Part shown: piece by piece, positions 45,371 through 56,796 of the stretch
Numbering within the stretch: position 1 is the first letter of the stretch
Layout of the letters: every line of letters starts with the position of its first letter
Source: Mikania micrantha
Lineage: Eukaryota > Streptophyta > Magnoliopsida > Asterales > Asteraceae
Assembly: GCA_009363875.1 (NCBI GenBank)
Contig: CM018696.1
Location: 93,022,215-93,086,214, forward strand
DNA length: 64,000 nucleotides
Direction: 5' to 3'
Position numbers and translations under genes: made by a program
Notes under the pieces: generated by a model
The model's input: only the letters and a program-made list of their open reading frames with translations
The model's database searches: none
What the model was told of the DNA's origin: nothing

Positions 45371-48300
45371 TGTGACATCCAGTACCAGATCGTCCAGTAA
45401 GTCCGTACGTTATGTGTACTTCCACTATTTACTATGTGTAAATACATGTATATGAACAGTGCTTGTATCGACAGAATTCAAAATACAAGAGACAGTTGTA
45501 CGTATTTTCGTGTTAACTTAAATACTGTAAGTACAACACGCATTTGAAACAATAAGTTGTGTGTATTTAAGTGAAAACCTTTAGTACAGTTAACACAACA
45601 GATCATGAGAAACAACAGTGTTCAAAACAAGTAACAATAACAAATCGGTTGCGATCTGATAACCGATTGAGCCATGGTCATTCGACCAGCTCCCTCATTC
45701 GACCAAGATGTGCCATTCGGCTATGTCCCCTATTCGGCCTACAATCATCCGGCAACCGCCAGTCGACCACCTTCATTCTGGAGACAAACTCATTCGACAT
45801 GTTCATGTGATAACCACAATCGACCAAGACAAACACCCTCAGGACCAGAACCTCTTTATTTTCAGCCCACATCTGTTTGGCCCAGTTATTCTTACAACCC
45901 AACAGTTGGCCCAACATCATGATTTGAAAACCAGGCCACGCATTTGGGACCCATGGAACTGTTTTTCCAGGCCCAACATTAACACGCAACAGGCCCAAAC
46001 ATTCGGCCCATCTCATTTTTTTGGCCCAGATTTAATACAATTGGCCTAGGGCCCACTGATTTGGCCAACTCTACTTGTACAGCCATCTGTTAGGCCCAAT
46101 ACAACAGGATCCGACCCAACACATACAAAGGCCCCATGACTATCTAAATTCGGCCCAATTGAGTTTCGGTTCACATTGTTAATGGTATAACTTAACATAT
46201 TAAGACTATAAATATGCAAGTAATTATATTACTACAAATGTTATGGGTGTTTATGTTAATGAGACTAACAAAGCTTAAAACCCTACTTTTGATAAAAAAA
46301 GGGGGTCCTAAATCATAAACATAAACTATCCTTATGACTTGGGGTTGGTTTATAAAAGTCCTATCAACACAAACAATGAGCACATCATGATCAAGTTTGG
46401 GAATTAAAGAACGAGTCAAATTCAAACATATAACATAAAGACATATGGTATTAGCAATCTATAACAATAGAACCGGAGGGCTGAATGACGACCAACACCA
46501 ATAAGTGTTAGCCAAATTTTATGGCTAACACATACACGCACACAAATTCGTAAAACTTATACTAATAAGTTACATACAACGTGAAATCAATACAGGATCG
46601 TGAATACAACAACAAGAGCAACAAAGAGCGCGTGCATACTTGTTTAGACTTAGTCAACCACCACAACTACAAGGTGAGTTCATATGCCCCTTTTCTTTAA
46701 TCTTAACTGATTTTAAACCTTCGGGGCTGATAAACATGCTTACTTTTACTTGTTTAAAAGTTTTGCTTAACATATTGTTTATGCTTTGATTTATATAATA
46801 TTAAATTGTTTATTATCGCCTATCATTGCATGCTTGTATGATCATGAGATAACAGGGAAACTCAGATGAATATGATAATATAATTTCATAGTTCATCAAC
46901 ACACTAGAATAACATAGTTGTAAGATTTTATCTCACAACACTTAGTTATTCCTACATGAACAAACAATGAGACAATTCATACACAACAAACAATGAGAAC
47001 GATTACAGTGAAACATGATGACACTACACAACACATGGATGATTAGAAGATAAGATATCTTCTAAATATCATTCCACATTATAATTGACTAAGTGTGATA
47101 AGTCAAGTACTTATAACACTTAGTTACAACTTAAAAACATACTATGCGATAGTATGAACGCATTTATCAATCCACCACCTGAGCGGATTAAGGGTGGCAA
47201 GACTAGTTCTTACCACGGCTTAGTGGCAACATGGTGAATATATGGATCATTTAAAATGATAATCATGATAACGTATCTTCGTGATAATAATATCATTCTC
47301 ACATCGGTTGACATAACGTAATAAAACATGTTCTTATTTAACTTTGTTAATCACATGAGAACATCCCACATTGAGAACAACAACAACATAGATGTACATC
47401 ATCCATCGTTATCTGTGGACTGATAGACTGAGGAATTTATTTTCTCTCAGGTCATATTATTAGTAACAGTTTCGATGAAGGCTATGGGATCACACGGCGA
47501 GATAGAGGTGAATCGGGTGCATTGTAATCTGATTACGTGAGGATCACAATGGACTCCTTTTGGGCTCTATACGTTGCATTTGAGAACACAATACAAATAG
47601 TTAACTAACACTTTTAGTATTTAAAAGTGAAACAATAGTTAACCCCACAATTATAGAATAATACAAGGAATAGATTGAGAATCTAATATCCTTAACACAT
47701 ATATTGGTTATCAATACTTCGGTTTGATAACTACAACGCTATCATCATATTATTCTATACATGAGAACACAGGTGATCAAAGAGGAGTTGAACATGAGGA
47801 ATGAGAATGGAAATCAATAGTTGTATTGCAAGCACTGTGGAGTTCTAGTAGTGATGTGGTGGGATGTTGGCTAGGGCTTAGTTCCCTTACATATGCCCTA
47901 TATATAAGCATCACTACTAGGATGATATATTACTTGTGAATATAATTATTGAGAAGCCATTGGGTGAACAGGTAAACATACAACATACAAGTAACATGAT
48001 TAACATTGTGATTATGCATGAGAATGAATCAAGGTTTTCAATTAACATACTTATGAACTCACCAACCTAGTGTTGACTTTGTTTAAATGCATGTTTTTCT
48101 CAGGTGATGAAAAGGTGTAGATACTTACATGCAAGGATTAAGCTAGTGGACTTTTAGAAGCCCTAACTACTTTTGGTGTTGCATACTTTTGATGACTAAA
48201 CTATGAATCATCTTTTGTATATCTTGTACAGATACAAGATATAGTTACATTGATTCTTTTTGGTAGATTTACTTGATTTGATAATGAACGATACATTGTA

Positions 48301-48466
48301 ATTAAATCTTGTAATTCTATATCATGGATGTGTTAGCATTTCTCATTTATTTATCATGTGCTATGTAAACAATCTGATCATTCGATTATCACTCAAGATA
48401 TCGCGCCCCGGGAACCTTCCGCCCGACGGGAAAACCCGATCCTTTCCCGCCGGCTCGGGTGTGACA
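45371..48466 (+). mobile_element. Solo LTR related to the LTR of the first gypsy element
   Basis: It starts TGTGACATCC and ends CTCGGGTGTGACA. It is flanked by perfect ATTCT duplications (45366-45370 and 48467-48471). It shares with 5773-9978 the GC-rich end (CGCCCCGGGAACCTTCCGCC), the block with TATATATAAG (47899-47908), a GGCCCA-rich stretch (45850-46160), and the AAGGTGAGTTCA and TTCTCAGGTGA signals (46671 and 48097). At 3.1 kb it is shorter. It lacks the 20-bp array. There is no internal coding region, so it arose by LTR-LTR recombination. Confidence 0.93.
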
Positions 48467-48941
48467 ATTCTCGCTGGAACGATGGTGGAGGTATTAAACA
48501 TGGCCTTATGGGGTTTTTAAGATTTTCAGTGAGATAATTATGTGCCAGAAAATTTCAGTAGGGTGAAATTTTAGTAGGATGGGTACTAAACATGGTTGCT
48601 TTGCACTTCTTAAGCCTAGGTTCGAATCCTAGTTTTTTTTTTCTTCTTCTTTTTGCACTCTCTAACCCAGGTTTGAATCCTAGATTTTTTTCTTGTTTTT
48701 GTTTTGGAACTCTCTAGCTCATGCTTTAATCCCGGTCTCTCTTTTTCTTTTTTCTTTTGCATTCGATTTTTTAGGATCCGTTCCACATGTTTTTGTCTCT
48801 GTTTAAGCTTTTTAAAAAATAGTTCGCCCTCAACACGAGTCGTTATTAAACGACAACACGCCTACGACATCGTGTGGGTTGCGTAATCTAGTACCTTAAC
48901 GACTATTCATGTCAAACACTATCGGTGTCACATTTTTAAAA
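48467..48941. other. Spacer with tRNA-like B-box words
   Basis: GGTTCGAATCCTAG followed by a long T-run (near 48620-48650) and a near repeat (GGTTTGAATCCTAG, about 48670) resemble a tRNA B box plus terminator. No A box or cloverleaf was found. No gene. Confidence 0.35.
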
Positions 48942-49385
48942 GGTATAACTTTGTAGAAATGTAATCAGCTTTTTATTTTGTTCCAATCAAGTCACTCAAT
49001 TTTTTTTGTCCTAATTAAGTCATTCAAGTTATTTTTGTGTTTGAATTCTATGTTTTTAACTTGAATAATAGGTAATACATGTTGATATAAGTTTGAGTTA
49101 ATAATTTTTTTAAAAAATGACTGATTTGAATAAATAATTATTAATTTTAACTAATATCTGACAAAGAACAAAAAATTAATAATTAATAATTACTTATTCA
49201 AATCAGTCATTTTAAAAAAAAAATATTTACTCAAACTTATATTAGCATGTATTACCTACAATTTAAGTTAAAAACATAGAATTCAAACACAAAAATAATT
49301 TGAATGACTTAATTAAGAAAAAAAAGTTTGAGTAACTTGATTAGTACAAAATGAAAAGTTGGTTACATTTTTACAAAGTTTTCCC
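48942..49385. mobile_element. Fold-back MITE, Mutator-like, with arms of about 210 bp
   Basis: The two halves are near-complete inverted copies. The left arm passes through GTCATTCAAGTTATTTTTGT and ends at about 49150; the right arm returns through the same words inverted. The central loop is short. Flanks TTTTTAAAA (48933-48941) and TTTTTGAAA (49386-49394) agree at 8 of 9 bases, which fits a 9-bp Mutator-type duplication. Confidence 0.75.
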
Positions 49386-50397
49386 TTTTTGAAAATAGCT
49401 ATAGCAACAATGTAATTTTTCAAAATTAATAATTATAAACGTAAAATCAAAATATTATAGGGACAAATGGTGTAATAAAGTTAATATTTTATTTAATTTA
49501 TATCTCTTTTTTGTTTGTTAATACAAAAAGTCAAGACTGTCGTACAAACATAATATAAGAGAATTTAAAATGCACCCCTTTAAACTTTTAGCCAGACCCC
49601 TACACAAACGATCACTTTCTGAATTTGACAGATCAAGAAAACCTTTTAAAATTATTTAAAAATAGAAATTAAAAAGTAAGGCAATTTTGATAATCTAAAT
49701 TAATATGCATTAGCTAATAATATCAATTTGATTAATAGTAATCAAACTTCTACTTTTGTTTCTAAAGAAAAATCTTAATAGCATAGTAATTATAAAAGTT
49801 TATTGAATATCGAATTATAAATTGAAAAATATTATAAAACAAGATCTTGTGAAGTAGGTATGACTTATGAGTTCAGAAATGACATGGTATTAATTTTAGG
49901 GGCCGACGTGGAGCATTTGGGTTTTTTAATTTTATTATTATTTTAGTAAATTACATAAACACTCTATTTAATTATCAAACTCAAAAGATCATTTATGATT
50001 TTTTTATGTGACGTGAGAATAGTACTGATTGTGTAAGATTTCATTTAAATATCAAGAGGTATTAGTGCTGCAAGCCTTTAACCCAAATTTTTACAAAATT
50101 AAACTAATGATTCTAACTTTTGTAAGTTAGATTTTAATTATGTGACATATTTTAATTATGTGACCAAATGTTTTCTTGAATAATAATACCCTCTTTACTT
50201 CTCTTATAAGAGTTTTTGCGTTTGAGTCTCGTGTAGGGCTAAACCACCACATGACTTGTGTAATTAAGTCTTAGAAATATAAATCTAAAATTAACACATA
50301 TAGAAGAATTAGCACAGAGAACATCAAATTTGAGAAGTAATTAGTTATGGTTTAACATAAGTTTCATTTACAACTATAAATATGCATGAAGTTAATG
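49386..50397. other. AT-rich intergenic DNA, nothing recognised
   Basis: It includes a loose repeat (49575-49650, CCCCTACACAAACGATCACTT) with relatives at 38318 and 44083. No gene. Confidence 0.5.
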
Positions 50398-50405
50398 GGA
50401 AGAGT

Positions 50406-50597
50406 CAGTGGCGCAGCTCTGTTGAGACCTGGGGGCGACCGTCACCCTATTTTTTTCATAAGTAGTGTTAATTTGCGGCCGAAAGGTTATTTTTACTTAA
50501 AAATACGAGTTTCGTCCCCTGGTTTCAAAAATTTTAACATATATTTTGAGTCTTATAAATTTCCGTCCCCTTCTCTAACTATCAAGCTTCGTCACTG
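50406..50597. mobile_element. hAT-type MITE with perfect 8-bp target duplication
   Basis: Ends CAGTGGCGCAGCTC and, inverted, CAGTGACGAAGCTT, flanked by GGAAGAGT on both sides (50398-50405 and 50598-50605). CAGTGGCG ends and 8-bp duplications are typical of hAT elements. 192 bp, non-coding. Confidence 0.85.
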
Positions 50598-50954
50598 GGA
50601 AGAGTCCTGGTAAACATATCTTCTTGAAAACTCAAAATATTAGAATTTAAAGGTTAATGATATTATTGGCGAGATTTACCAATTAGCAATGATGTGCACT
50701 AGAAATGATATTCTAAAATGAAAAGTTACAAGAAATTTATTGATACTTTGTGCTCTAATTGAATGTTTTTTGTGCTCTAATTGGCGAGATCTATAGTTAA
50801 TCGATCTACCTGAAGATCTTTTAAGTCATTTACTACTTTCAAGTTTTATCAAATTCGATATTATAAATAATAATATTTGCTCATCTTCATTTAAAAAGAT
50901 TTCATCCCTCGTTACACAACTCTCAATAAGGATGGGAAACCCATTAATTACTAA
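50598..50954. other. AT-rich spacer
   Basis: Two copies of TTTGTGCTCTAATTG (about 50748 and 50770) recur near 53517, next to the epoxide hydrolase exon relic. Otherwise nothing is seen. Confidence 0.4.
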
Positions 50955-51889
50955 CTAGGGGATTACTCGCGCGTTGCCGCGGGTATTCTGTCACGATTCC
51001 GTGTATTAAAACGTAAATATGTGTTGTTACTATGACGTAAAGCCTTAAGGGGTAACCATTGTAAATATGTCCGCTATGTCGATATGAGTATTTGATTATG
51101 ATAGCGTTAACAACAGAATCTCTCTCTTAAGATTAAACAAATATATCGAATTGAGTATGATTTTCTTCTCCTTTAGGATTAAACAATTCTATCGAATTGA
51201 GTATGATTATTAAAACCAAACCATAAAAAAATCATTTACATTTTCTAATAATTATTATTATTTTAATACTATTATTAGGTAAATATTATTGTTAAATCCA
51301 AATCGTTTATGAGCTAATTACGGTTAACAAAATACATAAACGATACGAATATTCGTTAATATACGGACACGTTATAGGCTTGTGAATAACGTGCAAAATT
51401 TTTGTGAACGTTTGGGTTTAAAATTTGTATAAACATTTGTGAGATCATTGCGATCAAATTAATATAATCATGATTGTTATCCGATAACTTAATGACATGT
51501 TAAAATCATGTGAACATTTAAAATATGTGACTAAAGTGAGAGGAAGCTTTAAAAATAAGGGTTCAAAGTTTATGGTTAAAAACAAAATATTCAAATTAAT
51601 TCAAAACCTCTAGAATGAGTTACCGAAGCTTTTGTCGCGGTTTGCTTCTTTTTTTCGCGATTCCATTTTTTTGTAGCGGTTATTTTTTTGTCGTGGTTTT
51701 GCCAGCTCAAACATATTTTTTTTGCCGTGGTTCATTATTAGCCGCCGTTAAAACTCATTTTTTGTCACATTTTTTCCTCATAAACAACAAAAAATTTTGA
51801 ATAGAAAAGTATAATCACTGTTCACTCGAAATGATTGCAGTTCGTAAATGTACATATAGCAATAATAAAATAAGATGGTGTTTCCTAAA

Positions 51890-51923
<34 letters not shown>

Positions 51924-52432
51924 GTTACAATAGTTATCACTCTGGCACAAAACTTAAAATGTAGTTATTATTGTCATACTGCGATGATAGCATAATAAAT
52001 ATAAAAACGTGGAACAAAAAATGATCGCAACACCTGTTAAGTCATCCTAAAACAATAAATCAAAACATCTGCAAAAGTTTTGACCAATAACAACAACGGT
52101 GAAATATCATGTACATAAAAAAAATATAACCAAAAACCGACTGCAATGACTATTAATTTGTTCGTCGTATTTTTTTTATTAAAATTAGTATTATATATAT
52201 AATTATTTCATTATTATTAGTTATTATTATTATTGTTAAATTTTGTGTATCGTCTGCTACATTTTCTGATTAAAGGTTGAATCATACCCTCCTGTCGTGA
52301 TGACATCATCGCGAATACCAAAGCGCAGAATAAAATCGATCGCAACAAATACAATAAATCGAACTGTATAAATAAGTTTTAACTATTAGTTAATTATTTA
52401 TTATTAATTAATTAATATTATTATATAATAAT
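50955..52432 (-). mobile_element. Helitron-like element, 3' end on left (minus strand)
   Basis: On the minus strand, TACCCGCGGCAACGCGCGAG forms a hairpin followed by a short spacer and CTAG (50958-50955) before T. The interior matches the minus-strand element at 12556-13095, for example ATCACTCTGGCACAAAACTT against CCACTCTGACGTAAAATATT. It shares with 25290-25455 a patch of CGCGGTT or GTCGTGGTT words (51620-51760). A pure AT dinucleotide run lies at about 51894-51920. The 5' end is not defined. No helicase gene. Confidence 0.6.
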
Positions 52433-52433
52433 A

Positions 52434-52656
52434 ATTTTTTTTGAACGGCTTGATACAACGACACCCAAGACAGGATTTCAACCGTCCCCTCAGATTTGAC
52501 GCTCTGGAGCGTATGCCTGAGCCCACCCTAGGAGGAATCCTACAACTGGGTAAACCCATGGCCTTGTTTCAGCAAATATGCCTTAACCCGGATTTGAACC
52601 CAAGACTTCGCATAGAAAAGTAAAGGGGGTAATCATTATGCTAGAAGCTATTGGTT
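52434..52656 (-). mobile_element. tRNA-derived SINE (minus strand)
   Basis: On the minus strand, TAGCTTCTAGCATAATG (weak A-box) is followed by GGGTTCAAATCCGGGTTAAG, which contains a clear B box (GGTTCAAATCC). After about 170 further bases it ends in AAGCCGTTC and a run of A. AT-rich words of AATAATAATTT type flank both sides, so a target duplication is likely but its limits are unclear. The 3' end resembles the LINE end at 42205-42226. Confidence 0.65.
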
Positions 52657-53544
52657 TTAATAATAATTTATTATTTAACTATAAGATAATATTTAGTATT
52701 AGTTAATATTATATAGTAAATATTAATAATAATGATAATAAGTATCATTTAATTGTATTTATATTATATTATAATAATTATTATAGTTATTTTCACCGCT
52801 ACCTTTGACTATAATCATATATTTAATTAATTATGAATATTTAATTACTTTAATAATATATAATAATCGTTATTTAATTATTATTAATACATTATTATTA
52901 TTCACTCGTAATTTTGTCGTTTCATAAATGTATATATAGTAATTATATATCTCGCATGCAATATAATTATCTATATTAAAAGTTAGTGAACTTCATAATT
53001 CATTAATTTATTCAACATGAAGAGTTGGACTACTAAAATCATTAGAATTAGACTATGTGTAATGGGAAGGTGAGTGGGCGTGAGGGACATGGGTCATGTC
53101 CATATGACACCCTCCACCCACTACATATGGGCGCGACCAGGCGTGCTGGGCAATGTCGTGACACGGTATTCGACCATTAGAGGGAATAAAAAAAGTTAAC
53201 GCTAACTTTCAGAAAAAAGAAAAAAATATATTTTAAAATCAGTATAAATTAACCATTTAACTCTTTAAACCACCAATCATCTCTCTAAAATAACAAATCC
53301 TCTCTCTAAAATAACTATTCTTTTATCTAAAAACTCAATTTACAATTCACTAAAAAATAAGTAGGGAGGAGGAAATTATAAAATCGTCATCATCCGATTC
53401 TGACAAAGGATCATTCATGTTTTTACGTGTCGTTCAAATAACAGTAACATCCGTCGTGGCTAACATTGAAGAAAACTTTACGCAAGTGTTACGACGATTA
53501 AAGTTATTGATATTTTTGTGCTCTAATTGTATGCTTTTTGTTAC
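52657..53544. other. AT-rich DNA with a dispersed repeat at 53044-53300
   Basis: 53044-53300 starts GACTATGTGTAATGGGAAGG and shares landmarks with 37261-37500. 52657-53040 is simple AT-rich sequence. No gene. Confidence 0.5.
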
Positions 53545-53778
53545 ATGTAAGGAATTTTGAAGTGATTAATAAAGCCAGATTTCTCATATAGAGATTGGTA
53601 ATGTTGTAATTAAGATCATCACCATGAATGTAAAGAGGTAGATGGGTTGACAAAATCCATTATATCTTGTTTTTGGCTCGAGATTGGTATTTCATCTCTT
53701 GAAAACAAGATTTACATGTTTTATACAACAATGTTTGCATCAAAACGCCCAAAATCGGTGTAAGCTCTTTTAAGGTTC
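53545..53778 (-). pseudogene. Decayed copy of epoxide hydrolase exon 3
   Basis: Aligned by eye to 36027-36262 along its whole length. Shared stretches include CATCAAAACGCCCAAAATC and CTTGAAAACAAGAT, with many substitutions and a small deletion. In-frame stops are present, so it is not coding. Only exon 3 is recognised. Sequence resembling the exon borders remains at both ends, which argues for a DNA-level copy, not a processed mRNA. Confidence 0.85.
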
Positions 53779-54233
53779 CTTCCACCTAATTGATTTATAT
53801 TTAATATGTTGTTAGAACCAACAAGCATGCAAACACTATTTAAAGAGGATAACTTATGCTTAACTTAATTAACTATTGTTTTACACTTAGGGGCTGTTTG
53901 TTAGCATCTGAATCATTAAGTGCTGAATGATTAAGATGTCTAAATGGTTAAGAGGGTCTGAATCATTAAGTGCTCAATGGTTAAGACTGATTGGTTGAAC
54001 ATCTGAATGAATATGCAGAATGACTATTTTACCCTTTTGAAGGCTTTTTTTTTCAGTAATAATATAAATAGTAAATTTAAAATAAAATCCATACCAAATA
54101 AAATGCAATCATGATAAAATTCAAACATCCAAATTACATAATAGTCTTTCAAAATACTTAAAGTGCTAAAACCTATTGAAGGACAATTCCAAGGGTTAAT
54201 CTAGCTAGCAAAAGCAAACCGAAATAGAAAATA
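53779..54233. other. Spacer with CTGAATCATTAAG repeats
   Basis: 53891-54030 repeats CTGAATCATTAAGTGCT and GAATGATTAAG-like words, a dispersed plant transposon-end type also suggested at 37585 and 38060. No gene. Confidence 0.45.
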
Positions 54234-56589
54234 TGCGACACCCCAACCCGGTTTAGGCTGACGTATCACGTATACGGAATCAGTAGTAAATGCAACAATC
54301 CTAGATGTATTTAAAAACATAAATACATAAGTCTTAAGTCGATAATTAAACATAACAACATACATATTTAAGTTTTAAGTTTGATTGTTACATTGACTAC
54401 AGAAACAAAGGATCTTCATTCATTTTTTTTATGTCTGATTTTACTCTCAAAAGTTCCCCGCCTGATTTCCTTGATTACCTATATAATACAAATAAACACC
54501 ACAAAAAACAACTACGGCTGAGCCAAAGAATGCTCAGTAACGGATAAACAACAGTAACTAAAAGAAATTCAGAAGGTGGTGAGGATAATCAAAATAATGG
54601 TCAGAAACAGAAATCAATAACAGAGCAGTAACAGAAACAGAACAGTAAACAATGGTCTGAATTTGATAAAATATAACCTTTTAGAAACAATAACATAGGT
54701 TATATTATAAATCTGAATTTACAGAATCAGAATATACCACGAGCCGACTGTACATGTAATAAGTGTAAGGTTCACGGGTAGCTACTCCTGCTTACCAGAC
54801 ACATGAGATAGTGTGTGTCGGCATACACAACACTATCCCCCAGAAATCAGAAAGTACAGTTTAAAATTATCCTAGGACCAGTCCATACGCCTCCCCAGAA
54901 TTCAGTAGGTGCACAAATGTACTATCAGAGTACTAATGGAGACGTCGTGAACTCAACTAACCGTCACGGATGGTTCCACATTATGGTTGCCGCCATAATG
55001 GGCCTGTAGTCATCCTTACAGGTAGGGGCATGCTCGGGTAACAGAATACAGAAAGTTCAGTAGGTTCAGTAGGTTCAGTAGGGTAGATAAACTACCAAGT
55101 TCAGTTATATTTGGATCATGCAATAATGAGTACAATATAATCTAGATTTATTGCATGATAAACGAAACAAATAAACACGACATCATATCGTGGCAATCAA
55201 AAATCAGAACAATACAGAAATAAATTTTAATGATTACAGAAACGGATTACAGAAACATGTTACAGAACAGGAAATACTATGATTTAAATAAACGGAATCC
55301 GTACCTTGATCTTAGCAATTAAATCAGCAAGTATTCAGATAAATACACCTGTAATCAATTTTCCTGACGATTCAGAAATATGTGTTTTTGTTTTATTTCA
55401 CGTTACCGTCAATTTCCTAATAACATCAGTACCCTAGTGGAATTACTTAACGTATCTTTATATTTTCAGGTATCGATTCGAGCTTTTAATTGGACAGCAT
55501 AACGGCTTACGCTTTTTGATTTTCTTAAAAATACGTGGGCAGAATTTCGGCTTATAAAACTTTATTTTAGAGTTTTAAATTGGACAGAGCCTCGTCCTAT
55601 AACTATATATTTTTATAAAATATTTGGGCAGCATCTCTGCATACTCCGTGTATTTCAAAAATATTGAAAATAACCTCCACGCATAATATTAGTGAGTTTT
55701 TAAACATACAATATCTCGACCATATTAATTAAATAGTTATTTTAAAATAAGAGTGTAATAGGTGGTTTCCTTAAAGTAGTGCGTACCAAGGCTCGCTTAT
55801 ATTTGAACGAAATTCTAGTAACTACCGTACACGCTCAGGGGTTTTTAGGAGAGTATTTTGACAGAGTTTTGTTACTTAAAAAAATGAAAATTTGATCGTC
55901 GAACTACATCTATTTATAGAAGTAAATTTCCTTCGTCATTAAGAAAGAATATATATATATATATAGTTCAAGTTCAACGTATTTACTTTCGAATTTTGAC
56001 ATATGTTTAATTGATTATTTTATTATTTTATTATTATTATTATTATTATTATTATATTATTATTATTATAATTAATTTAGCTTAAATCTTGTTTTTCTCT
56101 TATAATTTTTGCATCTGATGTTTTAAAAACTTTCGAATATACCGTTGAAATCTACTAATTATTCTCTACATTTCTACCCAAGTTTCGTTGAAAACGGAGC
56201 ATGGTCAAAAATAATATATTTTAATATTCACGAGCTTATATCTTGTTCATGCTTTATCGTATAATGTCCCGGCTTATATCAATGTGATCGTAATTACTTC
56301 AGGATTGTTCATAAAAATTTCAAACCCAAACGATCACAGAAATTCGGCACGTTATTAATAGGCTTTATAACGTGTCCATACATTATCAAATATTTTTATC
56401 GTTTATATCCTTTTGATCATAATTACTTTACGAACGTTTTTATAAATTTTGAACATAAACGATTCCTGAAATTTTGCACGTTTATTATTAGGTTGCAAAT
56501 TATTATTATTTTTTTATATATATTTTTTAACTTGTTTTACGTATTTATTTATTTATTTATTTATTTATTGTGTTACGTTTTTACGGTCA
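54234..56589 (-). repeat. 3' LTR of second gypsy element
   Basis: The left boundary TGCGACACCCC is firm because it equals the LTR edge at 61710. The right boundary is less sure (56589 if the LTR begins TG, up to 56600 if it abuts the purine tract). A TATA-like TCTATAAATA on the minus strand lies at 55911-55920. Confidence 0.85.
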
Positions 56590-56796
56590 TTATAATTTTA
56601 CCCCTCTTAAAAAAAATTTCGTCCTCGAAATTTCAGAGTTTACAGACCAGTTTATTTTCTATTTTACAAACTTGTTCATTTAATTTAAATTTTTTACATA
56701 CTAAAACTTTATGTTGATTAAATTATAAAATTTCAGATAAAATATTACAGAAACAAATAATTAATACCGATAATAAAGCAAACCGTTGTACCTAGT

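Noticed and set aside
48615..48650. tRNA gene or SINE from a GGTTCGAATCC box followed by T-run
   Set aside because: No A box at the right distance and no cloverleaf; left as a note only.
52441..52623. 60-codon plus-strand frame
   Set aside because: It lies wholly within the minus-strand SINE and starts in its poly(A) complement.
54815..55009. 64-codon plus-strand frame repeated at 62297-62491
   Set aside because: It is conserved because both copies are in the two LTRs of one element; it is antisense to the element and has no recognisable domain.
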